Below, one piece after another: positions 55,801 through 58,385 of a DNA stretch of 64,000 bases. The position numbers and the translations under genes were made by a program. The stretch spans positions 1,315,501 to 1,379,500 of the forward strand of contig JBAMJR010000099.1 in the NCBI GenBank assembly GCA_038501785.1, given 5' to 3'. How positions within the stretch are numbered: the stretch's first letter is position 1; the number at the start of each line of letters is the position of its first letter. The DNA comes from Myoxocephalus aenaeus. Its lineage: Eukaryota > Chordata > Actinopteri > Perciformes > Cottidae. Under the pieces are notes generated by a model that saw nothing but the letters and a program-made list of their open reading frames with translations, was not told the origin of the DNA and made no database searches.

Positions 55801-58385
55801 GAATCAGATGTTGCCTTTTGTTGCCAGACATTGGACATCTTTAAAAGGCTTGTTTTAGTATGCTCTGCAAGACTAGTAAAGAAAGAAAGAAACGTCTATA
55901 AATTTCTTTAAAAAAGGCACGCACCTGTCTGCGACCCATTATACATGGATTTTCATGGTTTGGCATTCATGAACATTTTTAAGACGACAATTATTGTTAT
56001 GAATGTGGTAGTTTTAACACGTTGAATAATATCCTTGCTGTCTCATAAACATGGTTTACTTTTGTGACATATTAGGTGTCACTTTTTCTCCACATTTCTA
56101 TCGCGAAGGCGCCATGATATCATGAAACATGACATCACCTCCCCTGTATTAAAAAGCAATGATGTCACCAGCAGGGAAATGGCCCCTTGGGAATTGTAGG
56201 ATGTGTCAGGGAAGCTCCAATAAGACTGAGTTATTCCTCCCTTCCATGAGTCCTAAGAGTTATTGTAGGGGGGAGAGCGAAAGGATCGGTTATTGCAGGA
56301 GGAATTGTAGGACACGAATATTAAACTGGTCTGCAAAAACCCGGCGACGGTGTTGTATTCAGCTGCCAAATGCTACGGCATCCTTGACACATCTCAGTGA
56401 ACCCTGTTAGATTTTTTTTAAGCACCATAAGAGGATTAATACAAAACGCCTTCAGCCTAGAGTGTAGTAAATCATTAGAATTGTGTGCTGTTAATCGGGT
56501 ACTTAAGTTACCTGCAGCCTTTTTAAAATACTTTGCAGTCATTTTGTTCTTTTTTCATGAGAAGTGTCACTGTCTAAAGGCAGATATCTAATTTTGTAAA
56601 GAAGTTTCTCTTGAGTAGTGATTTGAAGAAAAAAAATGAATTAAGCTTTTTTTTTTTTTTTGTCTTGTCACCAACATAGCCACCTCCTGCTCCTTCCTAC
56701 CATCCTCTTCCTCCCTCCTTCCTCCTTCAGGCTTTTCATCTCTGAGTGGAGAGCTTATGCTTTTCTTTTACTCTTTCGTCTTCTGTCACCGACCTTCCTC
56801 GTCTGTCATCCCTCTGTTTATTTCTTAATCTTCTCTCTCTCTCTCTCTTTTTCTCTCCACCCATCCATCCATTTCCCCCAGCCCTCCTTTCTCCCACTCC
56901 CACCCTCTATTATTCTTCCTCCTCCTCTCCCCTCCTCAGCCACTATCTAATAGACCCACATGCTTTTTGTCATTAATTGCCTGATTACTTCCTGTGAATG
57001 GGGACACCAAATCCTCTCAGTCTGCAACGGCTCGGCGAGCCTTCAGATTTGGAGAGTTGATCTTTCGAGGGAGAGTGAGAGAGAGAGGGGAGCTCTGAGT
57101 GAGTTTAAGAGTCCATGTGACAAGCTGTGACCGACTCCCAGGGAGAGGCTTTGGGTGGGCTGAGAGATACTGCGGCGTGGGGGTTGGTCGTATGTTCTGC
57201 ATGATATAGCTCAAAACCTACTATGTTCGATATTCATTTATGGTTAAATAATACAAGTCTTCTTTCGTCCTACGTCTAGCTTTGTCCCCCAACAGACACA
57301 TACTTGTAGGCATACGCACACAAACACAAACCAAAAGCGAGCAGCTATAGCTTTCATTCTTCACTCAACAAAATTGCTTTGGAGGTTGGAAGAAGCCCAA
57401 ATAAATCTGTTGTCATATCAATTATTGTTCCATTGGTGAAGTGGAAGTCATTTCACAGCAAAGCAGCTTAGAGAGGCAGCTCTCAAGTATTTCAGGATCG
57501 GAGTTAAGACGCAGTATTTCTGGAGAGCAGCAGCAGGCTGGGTTTCTCGACACATGGGAGGGGCTTAATGAGACAAAATGTTTGCTTGGTTGTTTGTGTG
57601 CCTGATTTGGAGTCCGTCTGTGTGTCCTTGATGGCTCTTTGTGTGTTTGACGAGAAGTCAAAGTGGATTCACACATGCAAATTGCGTCCTTGCCATCACC
57701 ACTGTTGTGTTACCCTGCCGCAGGATTTCTGGCCATCAAAGAACGGTTAACTCTTTAAGGCAGGCAGAGCTGGTCCTGGTCTTGGTTAGACTAATATAGT
57801 CACAAAGTGCTAACAAACATACATAATATGGGACCAGAGAAGAACAGAAAGCTCAAATAAAGATTGACCAATTAGTGCAGACATATTTATTACATCCTTA
57901 TTAATTTACATTGTCGTTATGTGTTTCCAGTGCTGGCGTGGGCAGGACCGGAGTCTTCATCACCCTCAGTATCGTCCTGGAGCGAATGCGCTATGAAGGC
58001 GTGGTTGATATCTTCCAGACAGTGAAGATGCTCCGGACACAGAGGCCAGCCATGGTCCAGACTGAGGTCAGTGGTCACACAGATACTCAAAAAAACACAC
58101 GGCTTCTGCTAATGTAATTGTACAATAGTTTAATGTAGTTAAGGGACTAAGCACCACAGATATGTTAAAAGACCTGCAGCTTAACTCAATTCAGTAATTA
58201 ATTATACCAAAGATTGTATTGCCTGAGGTATAATGTTTTGAAGCATACAACCTTGAGTCGCTAATTCAAATTTTCTGATGCATTTTTTCTTGCATGTTTG
58301 TGTTTCATCCCTACAGGATGAGTACCAATTCTGCTACCACGCAGCTCTGGAGTACTTAGGAAGCTTTGATCACTATGCAACGTAA
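229..58385 (+). CDS. ptprs: PTPRS-like receptor tyrosine phosphatase (27 exons, 5' end outside window)
   Basis: The coding join is 229-365, 500-644, 7770-8087, 10038-10231, 11597-11623, 12710-12827, 20468-21061, 22116-22210, 22604-22854, 23174-23261, 24254-24463, 24748-24911, 26446-26457, 26771-26886, 31524-31571, 35133-35230, 38101-38224, 40757-40932, 42669-42788, 45232-45386, 46281-46566, 50294-50472, 50835-50961, 51108-51233, 55166-55320, 57931-58066, 58317-58385. It totals 4,268 nt: 2 nt of a split codon, 1,421 codons and TAA. All donors are GT and all acceptors AG, and every phase agrees. Order: FN3 repeats, furin-like site, one transmembrane helix, juxtamembrane segment, PTP D1, PTP D2. 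Human PTPRS has about 1,950 residues, so roughly 500 (signal peptide, Ig1-3, FN3-1/-2) lie upstream. The family acts at the neuronal plasma membrane as a proteoglycan and synaptic-organiser receptor. PTPRS is chosen over PTPRD/PTPRF from juxtamembrane and C-terminal residues. The a/b teleost copy is unresolved. Exon joins are my reading, not transcript-supported. Confidence 0.95.
500..644 (+). CDS. ptprs: ptprs exon: FN3-3, second half
   Basis: It encodes [20 protein letters not shown], then [18 protein letters not shown] and SHKTLQA. This matches the F-G strands of LAR-family FN3-3, including the L-P-x-T-x-Y tyrosine-corner motif. The acceptor is CATCAATAG and the donor A|GTATGT. It ends one base into a codon, and the spliced codon AAG gives Lys of KPSAPPQ in the next exon. 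Phase 1 here matters because the next four domains are bounded by phase-1 introns. Confidence 0.92.
645..7769 (+). other. ptprs: Intron, 7.1 kb, between FN3-3 and FN3-4
   Basis: No coding exon recognised. It holds an AAT trinucleotide run (about 5750-5770), poly-C/CA at 4620-4640 and a moderately GC-rich, low-repeat block at about 4140-4420. The open frames here (for example 1870-2199 and 5162-5434) have no family resemblance, and I treat them as chance. Confidence 0.7.
7770..8087 (+). CDS. ptprs: ptprs exon: FN3-4 (whole domain)
   Basis: One 318-nt exon encodes a complete FN3 repeat: [11 protein letters not shown] (first codon split), then [45 protein letters not shown] and LICRTDED. The LEKWTxYR motif is a LAR-family hallmark of FN3-4. 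The acceptor follows a long pyrimidine tract and CCTCACCAG, and the donor is G|GTACAT. Both flanking introns are phase 1, so the exon can be skipped without changing frame. In mammals FN3-4 to FN3-7 are absent from short neuronal isoforms. Confidence 0.95.
8088..10037 (+). other. ptprs: Intron, 1.95 kb, between FN3-4 and FN3-5
   Basis: No coding exon seen. Its 3' part (about 9733-9960) looks like an interspersed repeat, listed separately. The remainder is AT-rich with no structure I can name. Confidence 0.65.
9733..9960. repeat. Probable interspersed repeat fragment, class unknown
   Basis: This starts with the doublet TTCAAGGTTCAAGG and a T-rich TTTATTTT stretch. It continues with text such as GACCAACAGTCCAGACACA that I associate with repeated intronic and UTR sequence in fish genomes. 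The class (LINE tail or DNA element) cannot be read from it. A repeat-library search would settle it. Confidence 0.35.
10038..10231 (+). CDS. ptprs: ptprs exon: FN3-5, first half
   Basis: It encodes [20 protein letters not shown], then [32 protein letters not shown] and [10 protein letters not shown]. The [16 protein letters not shown] and KDVMLADAQ stretches are diagnostic of LAR-family FN3-5. The sequon NST is present. The acceptor is ACCCGTAG and the donor CAG|GTATGA. It ends on a codon boundary. The optional 27-nt microexon or the exon at 12710 can follow in frame. Confidence 0.95.
10232..11596 (+). other. ptprs: Intron, 1.4 kb, before the FN3-5 microexon
   Basis: It is AT-rich, with no exon recognised until the pyrimidine tract at about 11510-11580 that precedes the microexon. 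A TGC trinucleotide at 11568-11570 lies 27 nt upstream of the microexon, a position compatible with SRRM4-type microexon enhancers, but such trinucleotides are common. Confidence 0.6.
11597..11623 (+). CDS. ptprs: ptprs 27-nt microexon in FN3-5 (LASE-c/meC type)
   Basis: TTAG precedes it and GTGAGT follows. The nine codons read WETDDTAEY, the nine residues I recall for human PTPRS at this position. It fits exactly between ...MLADAQ (ending at 10231) and EMVIGGL... (starting at 12710), phase 0 on both sides. It is too short for ordinary gene finders. The last exon base is T rather than G, which weakens the donor and fits a regulated exon. In LAR the equivalent nine-residue insert of the fifth FN3 is a known neuronal alternative exon. 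Alternative use in this species is inference. Confidence 0.92.
11624..12709 (+). other. ptprs: Intron, 1.1 kb, after the FN3-5 microexon
   Basis: No exon or repeat recognised. It ends in a pyrimidine-rich tract and CTCCCATAG. Confidence 0.6.
12710..12827 (+). CDS. ptprs: ptprs exon: FN3-5, second half
   Basis: It encodes [20 protein letters not shown], then [19 protein letters not shown]. The [26 protein letters not shown] stretch is nearly invariant in the family. The acceptor is CCCATAG and the donor G|GTCAGT. It ends one base into a codon, completed as GTG (Val) by the next exon. Confidence 0.95.
14126..15045 (+). mobile_element. Decayed hAT transposon fragment (BED-finger transposase start)
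   Basis: The left part (from about 14126) contains ATTCTCAACCAGAGC, similar to hAT ends of the CAGNGGTTCTCAACC type. From 14765 the + strand reads [13 protein letters not shown]. After frame breaks come [24 protein letters not shown] and (14936-14970, another frame) [12 protein letters not shown]. This order (basic N-terminus, YIKFGF, C-G-x-x-L-S-N-E, K-L-x-R-H-L-x-T-K-H) is that of the BED zinc finger of hAT/ZBED5-like transposases. Stops and frameshifts make it inactive. The catalytic region and the right end are missing. Boundaries are approximate. Confidence 0.7.
14553..14624. repeat. (AG)36 microsatellite
   Basis: It is an uninterrupted AG dinucleotide run of 72 nt, purine-only on the + strand, inside the hAT fossil. 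Such homopurine tracts can form H-DNA and are likely polymorphic in length. Confidence 0.98.
17376..17405. repeat. (AC)15 microsatellite
   Basis: A 30-nt AC run in the FN3-5/FN3-6 intron. Confidence 0.95.
17754..17829. repeat. (AC)38 microsatellite
   Basis: A pure AC run of 76 nt, probably highly length-polymorphic. It generates spurious open frames on both strands. Confidence 0.98.
18119..18234. repeat. (TG)n tract with interspersed CG steps
   Basis: About 116 nt of alternating purine-pyrimidine sequence, mostly TG with regularly placed GCGT interruptions and GCGCATGCG near the 3' end. The alternation including CG steps gives high Z-DNA propensity. Confidence 0.95.
20468..21061 (+). CDS. 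ptprs: ptprs exon: FN3-6 and FN3-7
   Basis: One 594-nt exon encodes two FN3 repeats. FN3-6: [48 protein letters not shown] and [21 protein letters not shown]3-7: [31 protein letters not shown] and [25 protein letters not shown] and PPVLAERNG are family signatures. A sequon NVT lies beside an unusual CysCys pair (NVTCCSVQ) at the start of FN3-7. The acceptor is TTGTACAG and the donor G|GTAGGA. Both flanks are phase 1. Confidence 0.96.
21062..22115 (+). other. ptprs: Intron, 1.05 kb, between FN3-7 and FN3-8
   Basis: No exon recognised. The stretch 21715-21880 contains GGTTCAAAGTC, faintly like a tRNA-type B box, but it is too degenerate to call a SINE. The 3' end is strongly T-rich before AACTCAACAG. 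Confidence 0.6.
22116..22210 (+). CDS. ptprs: ptprs exon: FN3-8, first half
   Basis: It encodes [20 protein letters not shown], then [12 protein letters not shown]. The PKNFxVK start and the KTxVxxxW strand align with FN3-8 of PTPRS/D/F (PKNFKVK, MKTSVLLSW). Divergence is clearly higher than in neighbouring domains, and a Cys (YKCT) is present where I recall Ile. The donor is ACG|GTGAGT. It ends on a codon boundary. Confidence 0.9.
22211..22603 (+). other. ptprs: Intron, 393 bp, within FN3-8
   Basis: It is AT-rich, with no feature recognised other than the splice sites. The acceptor is ATTATCTCTAG. Confidence 0.65.
22604..22854 (+). CDS. ptprs: ptprs exon: FN3-8 second half and start of membrane-proximal FN3-like region
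   Basis: It encodes [52 protein letters not shown], then [20 protein letters not shown] and PVDTKDI. The L-K-x-x-T-x-Y tyrosine-corner pattern and the ending H-R-V-x-A-K-T-A-P match LAR-family FN3-8. Sequon NTT is present. A second Cys (RVTCQ) could pair with the Cys of the preceding exon. It ends two bases into a codon (AA|G, Lys). Confidence 0.93.
22855..23173 (+). other. ptprs: Intron, 319 bp
   Basis: It holds an imperfect repeat of GAGAT/TTTGAGAT-like units (about 22930-23000) and no coding sequence. Confidence 0.6.
23174..23261 (+). CDS. ptprs: ptprs exon: membrane-proximal region
   Basis: It encodes (K)[19 protein letters not shown], then [10 protein letters not shown]. This aligns with the Y-F-I-V-M-V-P-L-R-K strand and the S-P-E-D-M-D-L-E-E acidic stretch upstream of the cleavage site in PTPRS. 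The acceptor is GTTTCCAG and the donor GAG|GTAGGA. It ends on a codon boundary. Confidence 0.93.
23262..24253 (+). other. ptprs: Intron, 1.0 kb
   Basis: No exon or named repeat seen. The acceptor context AACTAATGCCTGTGTACATCAATCAG is purine-richer than most here, but CAATCAG gives the only frame-compatible join. Confidence 0.55.
24254..24463 (+). CDS. ptprs: ptprs exon: furin-like cleavage site and proximal FN3-like domain
   Basis: It encodes [59 protein letters not shown] and NATG. The RSRR motif (24281-24292) is a furin-type processing site where LAR-family receptors are cleaved into non-covalently linked extracellular and phosphatase subunits. The LxPGxxYVxFxLA segment matches the family. 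Sequon NAT lies near the end. It has 70 whole codons, phase 0 at both ends. The donor is GGG|GTGAGT. Confidence 0.94.
24281..24292 (+). other. ptprs: Codons for furin-type cleavage motif RSRR
   Basis: CGT TCA CGC CGT encodes R-S-R-R, in the context KRRSRRQ, fitting the R-x-[K/R]-R consensus. Cleavage is expected after the last Arg (codon 24290-24292), by analogy with PTPRS/LAR. Confidence 0.75.
24748..24911 (+). CDS. ptprs: ptprs exon: stalk and transmembrane helix
   Basis: It encodes [28 protein letters not shown], then the hydrophobic segment [20 protein letters not shown] + AILLY (codons 24832-24906), followed by K. The segment is nearly identical to the transmembrane helix of PTPRS/PTPRD. 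The acceptor is TCTGTTCAG and the donor AA|GTGAGT. It ends two bases into a codon, and AAC (Asn) forms with either the 12-nt microexon or the exon at 26771. Confidence 0.97.
24912..26445 (+). other. ptprs: Intron, 1.5 kb, after the transmembrane exon
   Basis: It contains an AC microsatellite (26207-26246) and pyrimidine-rich sequence at 25960-26040 and 26340-26440. No other exon found. Confidence 0.65.
26207..26246. repeat. (CA)20 microsatellite
   Basis: A 40-nt CA run within the intron after the transmembrane exon. Confidence 0.95.
26446..26457 (+). CDS. ptprs: ptprs 12-nt juxtamembrane microexon (KPDS)
   Basis: CAAACCTGACAG lies between GGAAACAG and GTAAGG. With the flanking split codons it reads N-K-P-D-S, so the junction is ...[17 protein letters not shown]. 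Human PTPRS has NKPDS at this place, as I recall. Both flanks are phase 2. Without it the protein reads ...[13 protein letters not shown], still in frame. It is far below the size gene finders detect. Alternative use is inferred from size and symmetry. Confidence 0.88.
26458..26770 (+). other. ptprs: Intron, 313 bp
   Basis: It is a short intron between the 12-nt microexon and the next juxtamembrane exon. No other feature seen. Confidence 0.65.
26771..26886 (+). CDS. ptprs: ptprs exon: cytoplasmic juxtamembrane segment
   Basis: It encodes (S)[20 protein letters not shown], then [18 protein letters not shown]. This is the segment that best separates the paralogues: [13 protein letters not shown] is PTPRS-like, whereas PTPRD and PTPRF differ here. 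The basic RKRK is a stop-transfer signal just inside the membrane. The acceptor is TGCTTTGCAG and the donor CCAG|GTACAG. It ends one base into a codon. Confidence 0.97.
28284..28344. repeat. (TA)30 microsatellite
   Basis: 61 nt of TA dinucleotides following a T-rich stretch. Such runs are self-complementary and unstable. Confidence 0.97.
29780..29878. repeat. Hairpin: 13-bp inverted arms around a (TA)34 tract
   Basis: TATAACAATGACA at 29780-29792 is perfectly inverted as TGTCATTGTTATA at 29866-29878, enclosing a TA run (29796-29863) that is itself self-complementary. The whole of about 99 nt can fold into one near-continuous hairpin or cruciform. Confidence 0.95.
31524..31571 (+). CDS. ptprs: ptprs 48-nt juxtamembrane cassette exon
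   Basis: With its split codons it encodes [16 protein letters not shown] followed by S, between TTCTTTACAG and GTTAGT. Human PTPRS has DSGLRSPLREPGFHFES at this site, as I recall, so the two share D-S-G-L-x-S-P and the F-x-[F/Y]-E end. Both flanks are phase 1. Skipping joins CCAG to GTATG and gives QTPGMMNHPP, the form seen in PTPRD/PTPRF. The donor has T at +3, a weaker site consistent with regulated inclusion. Confidence 0.88.
31572..35132 (+). other. ptprs: Intron, 3.6 kb
   Basis: No coding exon recognised. A poly-T run (about 31616-31636) follows the cassette exon, and a CCT trinucleotide run lies at about 31973-31992. Low-repeat stretches at about 32020-32350, 33000-33240 and 33600-34020 contain AATTAATTAA, ACAATGG, CAATTAAG and similar sites, and are candidate regulatory blocks. 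Confidence 0.6.
35133..35230 (+). CDS. ptprs: ptprs exon: D1 wedge/N-terminal segment
   Basis: It encodes (S or G)[20 protein letters not shown], then [18 protein letters not shown], LKANDxLKxSQEYE are invariant features of the helix-turn-helix segment leading into D1. The acceptor is GACAATCAG and the donor GAG|GTGAGT. It ends on a codon boundary. Confidence 0.97.
35231..38100 (+). other. ptprs: Intron, 2.9 kb
   Basis: It holds a GA run (36736-36761), a long CA microsatellite (37148-37247) and three CNE-like stretches (about 36030-36310, 36500-36660, 37620-37920) with TTTGCATA, TTATTCATAAAT, ACTTAATTATC and ATTGTTATT sites. No coding exon recognised. Confidence 0.6.
37148..37247. repeat. 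(CA)n microsatellite, about 100 nt
   Basis: A CA run with one ATATG interruption near 37230. A purine-rich GAGA/GAAA region follows to about 37490. Confidence 0.96.
38101..38224 (+). CDS. ptprs: ptprs exon: PTP D1, pTyr-recognition loop
   Basis: It encodes [20 protein letters not shown], then [20 protein letters not shown] and EG. KNRY (Tyr codon 38170-38172) is the phosphotyrosine-recognition loop of active PTP domains. The acceptor is CCCCATCAG and the donor G|GTAAGG. It ends one base into a codon. Confidence 0.98.
38225..40756 (+). other. ptprs: Intron, 2.5 kb, within D1
   Basis: It contains a CT microsatellite (39320-39371). Open frames such as 39949-40230 show no recognised family, so no coding claim is made. 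Confidence 0.6.
39320..39371. repeat. (CT)n pyrimidine tract
   Basis: 31 nt of CT repeats, an interruption (TTTCTCCACAC), then another short CT run. Confidence 0.93.
40757..40932 (+). CDS. ptprs: ptprs exon: PTP D1, central sheet
   Basis: It encodes (G)[78 protein letters not shown] and DFWRMVWE are classical PTP motifs 2 to 4. The acceptor is AATCTAG and the donor CGG|GTAAAT. The 3' intron is phase 0, after SR, as at the matching place in D2. Confidence 0.98.
40933..42668 (+). other. ptprs: Intron, 1.7 kb, within D1
   Basis: No exon, microsatellite or transposon recognised. Confidence 0.6.
42669..42788 (+). CDS. ptprs: ptprs exon: PTP D1, beta-sheet exon
   Basis: Forty codons: [40 protein letters not shown]. 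KCxQYWP is a conserved PTP motif. [13 protein letters not shown] is closer to PTPRS than to PTPRD or PTPRF. The acceptor is ACTTCCAG and the donor AAG|GTAGGA. Phase 0 on both sides, matching the D2 counterpart at 51108-51233. Confidence 0.98.
42789..45231 (+). other. ptprs: Intron, 2.4 kb, within D1
   Basis: It holds a short CA run (about 43305-43326), a small tandem of ATGTGCATCAC units near 44786-44810, and no recognised exon. Confidence 0.6.
45232..45386 (+). CDS. ptprs: ptprs exon: PTP D1, WPD loop and catalytic cysteine
   Basis: It encodes [51 protein letters not shown] and the first two bases of Ser. The WPD general-acid Asp is codon 45286-45288 and the nucleophile Cys is codon 45382-45384. 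The residue before the signature His is Ala (GCC) where PTPs normally have Val or Ile. At 155 nt it is exactly as long as the D2 counterpart. The donor is AG|GTCAGT, phase 2, inside the signature motif. Confidence 0.98.
45387..46280 (+). other. ptprs: Intron, 0.9 kb, splitting the D1 signature motif
   Basis: It contains a 70-nt TG microsatellite (45515-45584) about 130 nt after the donor. It ends in a long pyrimidine tract and an uncommon GAAG acceptor. Confidence 0.7.
45515..45584. repeat. (GT)35 microsatellite
   Basis: A pure GT run of 70 nt in the intron that interrupts the D1 active-site motif. Confidence 0.98.
46281..46566 (+). CDS. ptprs: ptprs exon: PTP D1, P-loop arginine and Q-loop
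   Basis: It encodes (S)[95 protein letters not shown]. The catalytic Arg is codon 46294-46296, and QTEDQY is the Q-loop. [19 protein letters not shown] is the D1-D2 linker, PTPRS-like. It is GC-richer than its surroundings, especially at third positions. The acceptor is CCTGAAG, with AAG instead of CAG/TAG. The donor is AAG|GTACAG. It ends on a codon boundary. Confidence 0.98.
46567..50293 (+). other. ptprs: Intron, 3.7 kb, between D1 and D2
   Basis: No exon recognised. A 15-nt tandem (GATGTATAACTTTC units) lies at 47406-47434. GGCCGCGTTCACACTG at 49314-49329 resembles the ends of some fish DNA transposons, but I could not find a partner end. The last 300 nt are strongly pyrimidine-rich. Confidence 0.55.
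50294..50472 (+). CDS. ptprs: ptprs exon: PTP D2 start (KNRL loop)
   Basis: It encodes [63 protein letters not shown] (Leu codon 50369-50371) replaces the KNRY of an active domain, one of two changes known to inactivate LAR-family D2. RLANSK is PTPRS-like. D-Y-I-N-S-S-F has Ser where I recall Ala. The acceptor is CCCATCCAG and the donor AG|GTAGGA, phase 2. Confidence 0.97.
50473..50834 (+). other. ptprs: Intron, 362 bp, within D2
   Basis: Nothing recognised apart from the splice sites. Confidence 0.65.
50835..50961 (+). CDS. ptprs: ptprs exon: PTP D2, central sheet
   Basis: It encodes (R)[56 protein letters not shown] and [12 protein letters not shown] are near-invariant in LAR-family D2. 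W-E-N-N-S matches PTPRS rather than the W-E-H-N-S of PTPRD/F. The acceptor is ATATCCAG and the donor CGG|GTAAAC, phase 0. Confidence 0.98.
51108..51233 (+). CDS. ptprs: ptprs exon: PTP D2, beta-sheet exon
   Basis: Forty-two codons: [42 protein letters not shown]. It is identical to mammalian LAR-family D2 as far as I recall. Both flanks are phase 0, as in the D1 counterpart. The acceptor is TTTTACAG and the donor AGG|GTAAGA. Confidence 0.98.
52205..52390 (+). mobile_element. tRNA-derived SINE, 5'-truncated
   Basis: GGTTCGATCC at 52207-52216 matches a tRNA gene B box. It is followed by AGTGTCCCTGAGCAAGACAC, GCCCACTGCTCC and a GATGGGTCAAATGCAGAGAA block, then AATAAAG and a T/CT-rich tail. This arrangement is familiar from abundant SINEs in teleost genomes. 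No A box is seen upstream, so the copy looks truncated. The family name is not assigned. Confidence 0.6.
52739..52829. repeat. (TG)45 microsatellite
   Basis: A pure TG run of about 91 nt, about 350 nt downstream of the SINE tail. Confidence 0.98.
54772..54839. repeat. (CA)n microsatellite with CG interruptions
   Basis: About 68 nt of CA with periodic GCAC units, alternating purine-pyrimidine throughout. Confidence 0.95.
55166..55320 (+). CDS. ptprs: ptprs exon: PTP D2, WPE loop and signature cysteine
   Basis: It encodes [51 protein letters not shown] and two bases of Ser. The loop is WPE (Glu codon 55214-55216) instead of WPD, the second inactivating change of D2. The signature Cys (55316-55318) is retained. 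At 155 nt with a phase-2 3' end after AG, it is the same architecture as the D1 exon 45232-45386. The acceptor is TTTGCAG and the donor AG|GTAAGA. Confidence 0.98.
55321..57930 (+). other. ptprs: Intron, 2.6 kb, splitting the D2 signature motif
   Basis: It holds a poly-T run near 56648-56661, pyrimidine-rich sequence at about 56660-56940 and no recognised exon. Confidence 0.6.
57931..58066 (+). CDS. ptprs: ptprs exon: PTP D2, P-loop
   Basis: It encodes (S)[45 protein letters not shown]. With the preceding exon it completes [10 protein letters not shown]. It is identical to the mammalian PTPRS D2 as far as I recall. The acceptor is GTTTCCAG and the donor GAG|GTCAGT. It ends on a codon boundary. 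Confidence 0.98.
58317..58385 (+). CDS. ptprs: ptprs terminal coding exon with stop
   Basis: It encodes [22 protein letters not shown] and TAA (58383-58385). The ending [12 protein letters not shown] is the invariant C-terminus of LAR-family receptors. DEYQFCY matches PTPRS (PTPRD and PTPRF have DQYQ). The acceptor is CCCTACAG. Confidence 0.99.
   Translation, partial: DEYQFCYHAALEYLGSFDHYAT

Noticed and set aside
38101..58385. PTPRD or PTPRF instead of PTPRS
   Set aside because: [37 protein letters not shown] and DEYQF all fit PTPRS. PTPRD/PTPRF differ at most of these positions as I recall them.
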